Shown here piece after piece: positions 18,942-26,046 of a DNA stretch of 64,000 bases (its first letter is position 1; the number at the start of each line of letters is the position of its first letter). The stretch spans positions 124,001-188,000 of the forward strand of contig JAQWHM010000001.1 of assembly GCA_029249345.1 (NCBI GenBank). The letters run 5' to 3'. Under the pieces are notes generated by a model, which made no database searches, was not told the origin of the DNA, and worked only from the letters and a program-made list of their open reading frames with translations. Made by a program: the position numbers and the translations under genes. Source of the DNA: UBA10348 sp002469915. Its GTDB lineage: Bacteria > Bacteroidota > Rhodothermia > Rhodothermales > UBA10348.

Positions 18942-19352
18942 CTATTCGACGGTATAGGCTCCCGTGTAATTAATGTCCGTAGAATCAATAGAGTAGTCTT
19001 GAAGCCAAGTGCGAACGCCGATATCTGGATACCTGGTGCTATTGCCAGTAATGACTACTGCAGAAGCGGTAACACTGGTAATCTCATACTTAGCATGGTG
19101 CGTTTCGGCTTCCATGTGTAATCGAGGCAGTCCGTCAGTACCTAACCCAGCATAGCTGGCGTTACCACCAGCAAACGGGTCTTTTTTTGTTTTCCAATAA
19201 ACAGCTGATGTAGCAATCTCCAGGTTTCTACTGATCAGATTGTCCGCTTCGAACTGCTTCATTTTTTCTAAAAATGCTGTAATCCCAACCAAAACTGCCA
19301 CTGCCGCGACAATGATGCCCATTACAAGTAGTAAAAGTTGTTGCTGTCCCAT
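18942..19352 (-). CDS. Pilin-like protein with two-residue leader (second copy)
   Basis: A 136-residue protein beginning MGQQQLLLLVMG, followed by a hydrophobic helix to about residue 26 and an amphipathic continuation (FLEKMKQFEADNLISRNLEI). This is the lollipop plan of a type IV pilin, but the leader would be only Met-Gly and the mature +5 position is Leu, not the usual Glu. No alternative ATG, GTG or TTG lies in frame between the upstream stop and this ATG. The first 20 residues are nearly identical to the pilin at 19538-19984, and both share the IAT/IAA...W-K...GG motif after the helix. It lies directly before pilC. The assignment as a pilin rests on this helix and the operon. Confidence 0.75.
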   Translation of the reverse strand: MGQQQLLLLVMGIIVAAVAVLVGITAFLEKMKQFEADNLISRNLEIATSAVYWKTKKDPFAGGNASYAGLGTDGLPRLHMEAETHHAKYEITSVTASAVVITGNSTRYPDIGVRTWLQDYSIDSTDINYTGAYTVE

Positions 19353-19445
19353 CTGCTCGATGGTTAGTGAATAGAAATAAAGGCGTGATGCCCCATGTAT
19401 TCTGTATCGGCGGTGGTTCTAGGTTCTTAACAGATTCAATTACAC

Positions 19446-19486
19446 AAAAAAAGCTGAGGGGTCTGCTTACGCAGACCCCTCAGCTT
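19446..19486 (-). terminator. Perfect 16-bp terminator hairpin between the two pilin genes
   Basis: On the reverse strand the stem AAGCTGAGGGGTCTGC pairs perfectly with GCAGACCCCTCAGCTT around a 4-base loop and runs into seven Ts (19446-19452 as As on the top strand). It lies 52 bases after the first pilin's stop. It should end most transcripts there, leaving the second pilin and pilC-pilB to read-through or their own promoter. Confidence 0.93.
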
Positions 19487-19537
19487 AAAATCTTTCTTTG
19501 ATAACGCTAGTTATCAGAGACTCAGATATTATCCGGA

Positions 19538-19984
19538 TTAATTAATCTCGGTTGGAATATCTGCTGAAGACGTTCCATCAATCGTTACTGTAACAGTATT
19601 CAAGACTGTCGTTCCGTCGGCTTCGTACCCATAGGCAGTCACAACAAGATCTGTTGTAGCTTGACCGGAAAGCGCGTAAACGCCGTTCAAGTTTTCGTAT
19701 TCACCTGCTATTGCAAGATGAGGATTCAAACCCTGCTCGCCATCTGGATAGCCAATCTGACCGAAATCTAGACCGGTCCAGTTGGTAGCTGAAGAGCCGC
19801 CGCCGAATGCTGCTGGTTTAAGTTTCCATGCCTGAGCATCGGCCGCAATACGAATAGCATCATTGACGAGTGCATCCGCATTGGTTTTCTTCATGTTTTC
19901 AGAAAAAACCTGGATACCTACTACGACGGCTAAACCGACGATTACGATACCGAGTACGAGAAGTAAAAGTTGCTGCTGACCCAT
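19538..19984 (-). CDS. Pilin-like protein with two-residue leader (probable major subunit)
   Basis: A 148-residue protein starting MGQQQLLLLVLGIVIVG, a hydrophobic helix from the third residue, then a helical continuation and a Gly/Ser/Thr-rich globular domain rich in beta strands (GSSATNWTGLDFG, VVTAYGYEADGT). The start is fixed by a good ribosome-binding site, AAGGAG at 19993-19998, the best in this operon. If prepilin peptidase cuts after Gly2, the leader is two residues and mature position 5 is Leu instead of the conserved Glu. The strong site and the terminator after the gene suggest it is the abundant subunit (inference). The partners pilC and pilB lie downstream. Confidence 0.78.
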   Translation of the reverse strand: MGQQQLLLLVLGIVIVGLAVVVGIQVFSENMKKTNADALVNDAIRIAADAQAWKLKPAAFGGGSSATNWTGLDFGQIGYPDGEQGLNPHLAIAGEYENLNGVYALSGQATTDLVVTAYGYEADGTTVLNTVTVTIDGTSSADIPTEIN

Positions 19985-20239
19985 TGGTAAATCTCCTTGG
20001 TTGTTTGGTTAAGTCAGTTATTGTGGTAGAACGCACTTCGTTCGGAAAATTCGTTCTGCTTGCTGTATCGACAACCGCACTCCAGTCTTAAGAAATAAAT
20101 CCGAAAAATATTATTTGGTATATCTGAATTCCCGCATGTGCGCGACAAAACCTTGCCTCTTTGGCGCAACACCCCGTTCAACCATGCGTAATAACGTTAA
20201 CTAGTATTCCAAACGATGATTTTAAATCGAGGCCAAACC

Positions 20240-20557
20240 ATGGTTGATAAAGAAAAAGTGCGCGTAACGATGGAAGAAATGAAAGTCAAAGGCAATCAGC
20301 TTGTTGACAAAGTGAAAGAACTCATTGAGGAAGGCAACGCACGCAGCCTCCAAATCCGAAAGGATGATCGAACCCTGATGGAAATTCCATTGTCTATCGG
20401 AGTGGGTGGTGCAACAGCAGCCATTTTTATAATGCCTACTCTCGCAGCTGTCGGAGCATTGGCCGCGCTAGTCTCAGATGTCGATATCGTAATTGAACGT
20501 GAGCATCCAGATGTCACCGACGTCGAGGTTGAGGAAGTCGAAACTGAAGCTAAATGA
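20240..20557 (+). CDS. DUF4342 small membrane-associated protein
   Basis: A 105-residue protein. The N-terminal amphipathic helix carries the family-like MKVKGNQLVDKVKELIEEGN. A short beta segment follows (SLQIRKDD), then a hydrophobic stretch from about 50 to 85 (GATAAIFIMPTLAAVGALAAL), and an acidic tail. This matches DUF4342 as I know it; function unknown. The frame is open from an ATG at 20216, but the ATG at 20240 has a GAGG-like site 7 bases upstream and starts nearer the family's usual N-terminus, so I prefer it. It is divergent from the pilin operon and 51 bases before the threonine dehydratase-like gene. Confidence 0.78.
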   Translation: MVDKEKVRVTMEEMKVKGNQLVDKVKELIEEGNARSLQIRKDDRTLMEIPLSIGVGGATAAIFIMPTLAAVGALAALVSDVDIVIEREHPDVTDVEVEEVETEAK

Positions 20558-20608
20558 TCCTATCTTCGGGTTCTCTCTACCTGAAGTACCTGTCACTGTA
20601 GCTTGAAT

Positions 20609-21625
20609 ATGCATACTACCCAGGAAGAGCGCGGTGCGAATAATGATTCGCGCCGCGCTCCTGTTGTTTTTGAGGATATCCTCTCCGCAGCTGAATTGAT
20701 TCGGTCACACGCTAGGCGAACGTCCATTGTTACCTCTAAGTCGGTCAACGAAGCAACAAATGCAGACGTATATATAAAGCCTGAAAATTTTCAACGTACC
20801 GGGGCTTTCAAGTTTAGAGGTGCCTTCAACGCGCTGAGTAGACTAACGAAGGACCAACGGCAGGCTGGAGTGTTAACCTATTCCTCTGGAAATCATGCAC
20901 AAGCCATCGCTTTATCGGGGACTCTCCTTGGTATAGAGACGACTATTGTAATGCCTAATGATGCGCCAGCGATTAAACTCAGAGCAACCAAGGCCTACGG
21001 CGCCGAGGTTATCACCTACGACAAACATTCCGTCGTCAGAGAGGAACTCGCCGGAAAAATTGCGGCAGAACGTGGTATGACTATTATTCCCCCATATGAC
21101 CACCCGCACGTTGTAGCAGGTCAAGGGACTGTCGCCTTAGAATTACTTTCAGACGTAGCTGACCTAGATTACGTGTTTGTCCCCTGCGGTGGTGCTGGCT
21201 TACTATCAGGATCTGCTATTGCTGCGAAGGCTCTTCAACCATCCTGTAAAGTGATCGGCGTTGAGCCGGCCGCCGGCGACGACGCTACCCGGTCATTCCG
21301 TTCAGGAACGCTTCAAACGGTTGCCAATCCAGATACGATTGCTGATGGGGCCAGAACACCCTATCTCGGAAAAATCACCTTCCCTCTTGTAATGGCCCAT
21401 GTAGACGACATGATTACGGTCGAGGACCAAGAGATTGTTGAAGCCATGGATTTGCTTTGGAATCGAACCAAAATGATAGTTGAACCAACCGGAGCCATGT
21501 CTACGGCAGGTGTCATGGGAGGGAAAGTAGATGTAAAAGGTGCTAAAGTAGGCGTCATCATTAGCGGCGGAAATGTTGATCTAGCATCGGCACTGACGTT
21601 ATTCCAAAAATACCTTGCTAATTGA
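20609..21625 (+). CDS. Threonine/serine dehydratase-like PLP enzyme (catabolic, no ACT domain)
   Basis: A fold-type II PLP enzyme of about 338 residues. The PLP lysine is Lys69 in FQRTGAFKFRGA, the substrate loop is SSGNHAQA, and the phosphate-binding loop CGGAGLLSG matches the family's glycine-rich loop. The C-terminal ISGGNVDL holds the usual end of the barrel. Length and lack of a regulatory ACT domain fit catabolic threonine dehydratase (TdcB type) or serine racemase, which cannot be separated by eye. Chemistry: deamination of L-threonine to 2-oxobutyrate or L-serine to pyruvate. The frame is open from a TTG at 20603; I take the ATG at 20609. Its end overlaps the DUF2400 gene. Confidence 0.88.
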   Translation: MHTTQEERGANNDSRRAPVVFEDILSAAELIRSHARRTSIVTSKSVNEATNADVYIKPENFQRTGAFKFRGAFNALSRLTKDQRQAGVLTYSSGNHAQAIALSGTLLGIETTIVMPNDAPAIKLRATKAYGAEVITYDKHSVVREELAGKIAAERGMTIIPPYDHPHVVAGQGTVALELLSDVADLDYVFVPCGGAGLLSGSAIAAKALQPSCKVIGVEPAAGDDATRSFRSGTLQTVANPDTIADGARTPYLGKITFPLVMAHVDDMITVEDQEIVEAMDLLWNRTKMIVEPTGAMSTAGVMGGKVDVKGAKVGVIISGGNVDLASALTLFQKYLAN

Positions 21626-22409
21626 ATCCCATCGCATCGCACAACTCCGGTCGTACCTAGATCCGATAGCAACTAGATTTGAACAGGCAACGTTTATTCA
21701 GGATGACCCCATTTCCATCCCGCATGGATTTGAGGATCCTCGTGACCGGGAAATAATTGGCCTTTTTGCTGCCTTGCTCGCTTGGGGCCGACGAGACATC
21801 ATGCTAGCAAAGCTAGGAGACCTGTGCGAGAGAATGGACTTTCGTCCCGCTGATTTTATCTCAAGCTATTCGATTCAGAAAAGAGACCGAATCGATGGGT
21901 TTGTCCATCGGACATTCAATTCCTCAGACTTGGAAGGCCTCATTCTCTCCTTACAAGCTCTTACCGCTAAACAAACCCTTGAATCGGTGTTTGTAGCGGG
22001 TGCTACGGGAGATGAGCCGATTAAAGGCGGCATCCAGCATCTCGCAGATCAACTTTTTAATCACGTCCCCGGACAACCCGCGCGAATCAGAAAGCATTTG
22101 GCGCGTCCCTCAACTGGCTCCGCCTGCAAACGATGGAATATGTACCTGCGCTGGATGGTCCGCTCCGGACCTGTTGATATGGGGCTCTGGAAGCAAATTC
22201 GCACTGAGGACCTGATTCTTCCCCTCGATGTGCATTCCGGTACCCAAGCACGAGCCGTGGGACTACTTAGTCGAAAGTCGAATGACTGGAAAGCAGCGAT
22301 TGAGCTAACAGAAAACTGCCGCGCACTTTGTGCGCTTGATCCCTGTAAATATGATTTTGCTCTATTTGGGGCCGGATCTGCTGGAGAGACCCTAGACCAC
22401 ATTATTTAG
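21615..22409 (+). CDS. TIGR02757 / DUF2400 family protein
   Basis: A 264-residue protein matching the TIGR02757 family: PHGFEDPRDREIIGLFAALL near the N-terminus, a middle RWNMYLRWMVR, then LILPLDVHSGTQARAVGLL and SNDWKAAIELT, ending with DPCKYDFALFGAG. The fold is helical and resembles HhH-type DNA glycosylases in the HTH and Asp region (PLDVHS), but the function is not established. Translation starts at a TTG at 21615 inside the last codons of the dehydratase gene, an 11-base overlap, so the two are translationally coupled. It converges on the flavin reductase gene with an 8-base overlap. Confidence 0.87.
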   Translation: MLIESHRIAQLRSYLDPIATRFEQATFIQDDPISIPHGFEDPRDREIIGLFAALLAWGRRDIMLAKLGDLCERMDFRPADFISSYSIQKRDRIDGFVHRTFNSSDLEGLILSLQALTAKQTLESVFVAGATGDEPIKGGIQHLADQLFNHVPGQPARIRKHLARPSTGSACKRWNMYLRWMVRSGPVDMGLWKQIRTEDLILPLDVHSGTQARAVGLLSRKSNDWKAAIELTENCRALCALDPCKYDFALFGAGSAGETLDHII

Positions 22410-22941
22410 GATGAGATTGATCGGCCACGTGTGATCCTATCGCATGGTACGCTCTTTGGTGAAACACGATCGGACGTGCGGGATCTCCCTCGTCCACCTG
22501 CTCAACGCATCCCAAGATGATCGAGTGATCACCCCCATTTAGAACTTGCCTCTTCTTGCAATCAAACCGGACCAAGTAATTCTTTAGGGTAGGGATATTA
22601 TCAGATCTAACCTCGATCTTAGTGGGGTCTAATTGATCCCTAGACACCTTGTTGGAGTCTGCGAATTGATCTGAAAGGTCAGCCTGATCATCTCTGAGAA
22701 CATGAACGAGAAATCGTTCTGCCTCAACAATATGATCATGAATTACGGAGGCTTGCTGCACATTGAAACAGACCAGAGGTGGGTCTAGTGAAAGCGAAAC
22801 AAATGACCCTATTGTTAAACCACAGGGACCCTCCGCGGCATCAAAAGTGACTACGGTAACAACCGTTGGAACTTGTCTAAATCCGCTCTTAAATGCTTCT
22901 GGAGTAACCGGATTAAACGAACTGCCCATATTCTTTGACAT
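22402..22941 (-). CDS. Flavin reductase-like FMN-binding protein
   Basis: A 179-residue split-barrel protein of the flavin_reductase family: VTVVTFDAAEGPCGLTIGSF and SLSLDPPLVCFNV are the FMN-binding strands, and GDHSIILGCVEQV is the characteristic late motif. Known chemistry: NAD(P)H-dependent reduction of free FMN or FAD, or the reductase half of a two-component monooxygenase. No oxygenase partner is near. It starts 11 bases after dnaJ and is therefore the last gene of the hrcA-grpE-dnaJ operon, an unusual companion. The end overlaps the convergent DUF2400 gene by 8 bases. Confidence 0.88.
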   Translation of the reverse strand: MSKNMGSSFNPVTPEAFKSGFRQVPTVVTVVTFDAAEGPCGLTIGSFVSLSLDPPLVCFNVQQASVIHDHIVEAERFLVHVLRDDQADLSDQFADSNKVSRDQLDPTKIEVRSDNIPTLKNYLVRFDCKKRQVLNGGDHSIILGCVEQVDEGDPARPIVFHQRAYHAIGSHVADQSHPK

Positions 22942-22952
22942 AAAGTTCTGGT

Positions 22953-24113
22953 TTAGGAGAAAACATCTTTTACTCTTGAGAAGAACGACTTTCGATCGCC
23001 AAGGGAATCGGGATCGGGCGTAAATGACTCAGAATCCTTCATATTCTTCATCCATTCTGTCTCCTCATCGGTCAGCGAAACAGGCGTCCAAACATGAATC
23101 CGCACCATCTGATCTCCAATCCGATTGGATTCAATATCAGGTAGCCCACGTTCACGCATACGGAGAATCTTACCTGACTGAACCCCAGCGTCAATCTGAA
23201 GCCGGGCACGTCCTTTCAACGTAGGTACTTCGACTTCTGTACCCAAAGCGGCATCAGGTATGGAAATGTATAGTTCATGGTATATGTCTAATCCTTCACG
23301 CGTAAAGTCGGTGTGAGGCTTTTCTTCAATTTCAACGCGAAGATCCCCGGACGGTCCACCCCTCAACCCAGCATTACCGGCCCCTCGGAGGGTAAGATAG
23401 TGCCCTTCCAGAACGCCAGCAGGGACGGTAATATTGATCGTTTCCTCTCCCTTGATCCGCCCCTCACCGGAGCACTCGGAACAAGGATTCTTAATGATCC
23501 TACCTTCTCCTCGACACGTTGGACACGGCTGGACGTTTACAAATTGTCCAAACACGGAACGTGTTACCTGACGGACTTCACCCTGCCCTTGGCAGGTCGT
23601 GCACGTATCATACCCGGTGGACACGTCATCCACGCCTTTTCCTGCACACGTGTCGCAGGCGACGTTTTTACGCACCTTGATCTTTTTCTCGGTGCCTTCT
23701 GAAATATCTTCAAGAGAAAGGGGAAGTTTGATACGAAGGTCGCTTCCAGGTCTTCCTTGCCGCCCCCCTTGCCCACCACGGGCCCGACCGCCGAACATTT
23801 CGTCAAAGATGCTCCCACCACTTCCGAAGATATCGCTGAACGCACTGAAAATGTCATTAATGTCTTGAAAGCCAGCTCCACCACCGCCTGTACCCCGAAC
23901 TCCAGCATGACCGAACTGATCATATCGCTGGCGTTTAGCAGGATCAGAGAGTATCTCGTAAGCCTCTGCAGCCTCTTTAAAGTTATCCTCGGCCTGAGTA
24001 TCTCCTGGATTTCGATCAGGATGGAATTTCAACGCCAGCTTCCGATAAGACTTTTTGAGTTCATCGGCTGAGGCGCCCTTCTGGACACCTAGGATTTCGT
24101 AGTAATCTCTCAT
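22953..24113 (-). CDS. dnaJ: Chaperone protein DnaJ
   Basis: A 386-residue type I J-protein. The J domain (1-70) has the DnaK-stimulating HPD at residues 31-33. A Gly/Phe-rich linker lies at about 75-120. The zinc domain has four CxxCxGxG repeats (CDTCAGKG, CTTCQGQG, CPTCRGEG, CSECSGEG). The C-terminal peptide-binding domains follow. Known role: delivers unfolded clients to DnaK and stimulates its ATPase. It follows grpE by one base. dnaK is not in the window. Confidence 0.98.
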   Translation of the reverse strand: MRDYYEILGVQKGASADELKKSYRKLALKFHPDRNPGDTQAEDNFKEAAEAYEILSDPAKRQRYDQFGHAGVRGTGGGGAGFQDINDIFSAFSDIFGSGGSIFDEMFGGRARGGQGGRQGRPGSDLRIKLPLSLEDISEGTEKKIKVRKNVACDTCAGKGVDDVSTGYDTCTTCQGQGEVRQVTRSVFGQFVNVQPCPTCRGEGRIIKNPCSECSGEGRIKGEETINITVPAGVLEGHYLTLRGAGNAGLRGGPSGDLRVEIEEKPHTDFTREGLDIYHELYISIPDAALGTEVEVPTLKGRARLQIDAGVQSGKILRMRERGLPDIESNRIGDQMVRIHVWTPVSLTDEETEWMKNMKDSESFTPDPDSLGDRKSFFSRVKDVFS

Positions 24114-24114
24114 A

Positions 24115-24711
24115 TCAAGTGGTTACAATTACGCGTGCATGGCGCAGGACCTTGTCGCCCATACGATAACCACGCTGAATCTCGCTCACGACCATTCCTT
24201 CTTCTTCACCTTCGCCGGCCGGCTGCTGCATGAGCGCTTCGTGCTCATCCTCATTAAACGGCTTGCCAACTGATTCAATGGGCTCGACGTTCAATTTTGT
24301 GAGCTCATCCATGAGCTTCTGATAAACAAGCTCTACTCCACTTTTCAACGATTGATACGCGGGGGACAATGCACCCTCATTTTCGCCTTCAGCTTGTGCT
24401 GTCGCGTCAAGAGAGCGGTGAAAGTCATCGGTTACATCCAACAATCGCTGGATGACGATGCTTTTTCCAAGTGAGACAGATTGAGCCTTCTCTTGCTCCG
24501 TCCGACGACGATAGTTCTGAAACTCAGCTGCCTGCCGCTTCAACTGATCCGTGCTCAATTCCAAATCTTCCTTGAGACGTTCAATTTCCAGAGCTCGGTC
24601 AGCCAGTTCATCAATAGCGGAGAGCACATCCATGTTGTTGTCTTCACCCAATCCTTCTAAAGGTTCGGCAGACTCCTGTTCTTCGATGGGTTGTGTTTTT
24701 TTTGCGGCCAT
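24115..24711 (-). CDS. grpE: Nucleotide exchange factor GrpE
   Basis: A 198-residue protein with an acidic disordered start, a long coiled coil (about 40-110; LKRQAAEFQNYRRRTEQEKA is the GrpE core helix) and a C-terminal beta domain ending in the GrpE signature region EIQRGYRMGDKVLRHARVIV. Known role: releases ADP from DnaK. It lies between hrcA (26 bases upstream) and dnaJ (one base downstream), the classical heat-shock arrangement minus dnaK. Confidence 0.97.
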   Translation of the reverse strand: MAAKKTQPIEEQESAEPLEGLGEDNNMDVLSAIDELADRALEIERLKEDLELSTDQLKRQAAEFQNYRRRTEQEKAQSVSLGKSIVIQRLLDVTDDFHRSLDATAQAEGENEGALSPAYQSLKSGVELVYQKLMDELTKLNVEPIESVGKPFNEDEHEALMQQPAGEGEEEGMVVSEIQRGYRMGDKVLRHARVIVTT

Positions 24712-24737
24712 GGTTATGGGTCAAGTAGCCTGATTAA

Positions 24738-25835
24738 TTAGGCAAGATGTTCAGAAGTGCCGGGGACACTCATCAATGTGGATATTCCTTCCACGAGAGC
24801 AACTGCTCTCGCGTAATTCATTCTAGTTGGTCCGATAAGGCCAATCGTTCCTCGAAGATTACTGCGCACATACGGAGCAGAAACAATAGATAGCCTACCC
24901 GAAGAGGGATGGCTGCTTTCGCATCCAATGCGAATACGTGCTATTCCAGTTCCGGCAACACCGGCAACTTGCTCGAGGGACTGTTCTACAATCTGGGTAA
25001 TGGAAGATTCATCATCCAAGAGATCAATCAGTTCCTTCACCGGTGCCATTTCGGAAAACTCGGGTTCGGATAATATGTAGGTCGTACCGTCCATTTGGAT
25101 CGTTCCTGAACTGGGGGTCTCACTAAAAAGGTCGGTCGACCGATCAACAATCAGCTGAACTAATCCCGTCTCCTCATCTGTCAGATCCTGAAAGCGAGGC
25201 AAACAAGTTCTTCTAATCTCATCTAATGTGAGTCCAGCAAGCCGCTCATTCAAAAGGGACACCAATGCATCCAGCTGATCTTTTCTCAACTCAGAGTCAA
25301 TCTGCATTAAAATCGTGCGGATGAATCCGCCTCTAACACTAATCACAAACATGACCGTGTCTGATGCCACTTGAACAATTTCTAGTCGCTGTAATACTCC
25401 CTCGCTCATCTTCGGGCTCAATACGACACCAAGCAGACGTGCTAATCGCGACAAAATCCGAGAACTCTCGCGAATCAAGGTCTGCGTGTCTTGAGTGGCC
25501 GACATTAATTCCCTCTCCATCACCATTCGATCTTGATCGGAAAGAACAGCGGCCTCCATCAGTTCGCTTACGAACGCCTGGTAGCCCAGCTTTGTAGGGA
25601 CACGACCAGAAGAAGTGAACGGATGTCCGAGCAAACCCAGTTTTTCCAGCTCGCTCATTTCATTACGAATCGTAGCTGAACTCATTCCAAGATCAAACCG
25701 ATTTTTGAGAGCAGCAGACCCAACAGGACCAGCTGACTCAATGTAGCTTTTGACAACCATGCGCAACAACGAGCGTTGGCGCGCGGATGCATGCCGAAGC
25801 GTTGTACTCAAATCGCTATGAAATCGTTTGGACAA
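24738..25835 (-). CDS. hrcA: Heat-inducible transcription repressor HrcA
   Basis: A 365-residue protein. An N-terminal winged helix covers about 18-85 (ESAGPVGSAALKNRF, SSATIRNEMSELEKLG, with HPFTSSGRVPTKLGYQAFV directly after it). GAF-like and inserted dimerisation domains follow, and the C-terminal LRGTIGLIGPTRMNYARAV is the HrcA signature. Known role: represses groESL and dnaK-type operons by binding CIRCE. The frame opens at a TTG (25835); the first ATG (Met26) would cut into the winged helix, so the TTG start is preferred. I find no CIRCE inverted repeat in the upstream 210 bases, so autoregulation is not evident. Confidence 0.95.
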   Translation of the reverse strand: MSKRFHSDLSTTLRHASARQRSLLRMVVKSYIESAGPVGSAALKNRFDLGMSSATIRNEMSELEKLGLLGHPFTSSGRVPTKLGYQAFVSELMEAAVLSDQDRMVMERELMSATQDTQTLIRESSRILSRLARLLGVVLSPKMSEGVLQRLEIVQVASDTVMFVISVRGGFIRTILMQIDSELRKDQLDALVSLLNERLAGLTLDEIRRTCLPRFQDLTDEETGLVQLIVDRSTDLFSETPSSGTIQMDGTTYILSEPEFSEMAPVKELIDLLDDESSITQIVEQSLEQVAGVAGTGIARIRIGCESSHPSSGRLSIVSAPYVRSNLRGTIGLIGPTRMNYARAVALVEGISTLMSVPGTSEHLA

Positions 25836-25973
25836 GTCGTTGAGGGTTTGATGGAATCGCTATGCTCCTACTCAAAATGGATCTTCAAGTGTATGAAAAC
25901 AGCTTTGGGTCCAACCCTCCTAAAGGGGTCAGTGTTTCCCTTCGTTTTCTTTTCAAAACCAAGTCATCGAATG

Positions 25974-26017
25974 ACCATAAAATACAGCGGGGCTTCCTCC
26001 ATTGGAGGAAGCCCCGC
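25974..26017 (-). terminator. Terminator hairpin after the secreted Arg/Ser-rich protein gene
   Basis: A perfect 14-bp stem, GCGGGGCTTCCTCC (25987-26000) with GGAGGAAGCCCCGC (26004-26017), loop ATT. In the leftward direction it is followed by TGTATTTTATGG, a broken T-run. It lies 30 bases beyond the stop at 26047 and 150 bases upstream of hrcA. Confidence 0.8.
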
Positions 26018-26046
26018 CTATCAGCATGTTGAATTACCAGGGTCCG

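Noticed and set aside
25836..25973. CIRCE operator upstream of hrcA
   Set aside because: No inverted repeat resembling TTAGCACTC-N9-GAGTGCTAA was found by reading the spacer.
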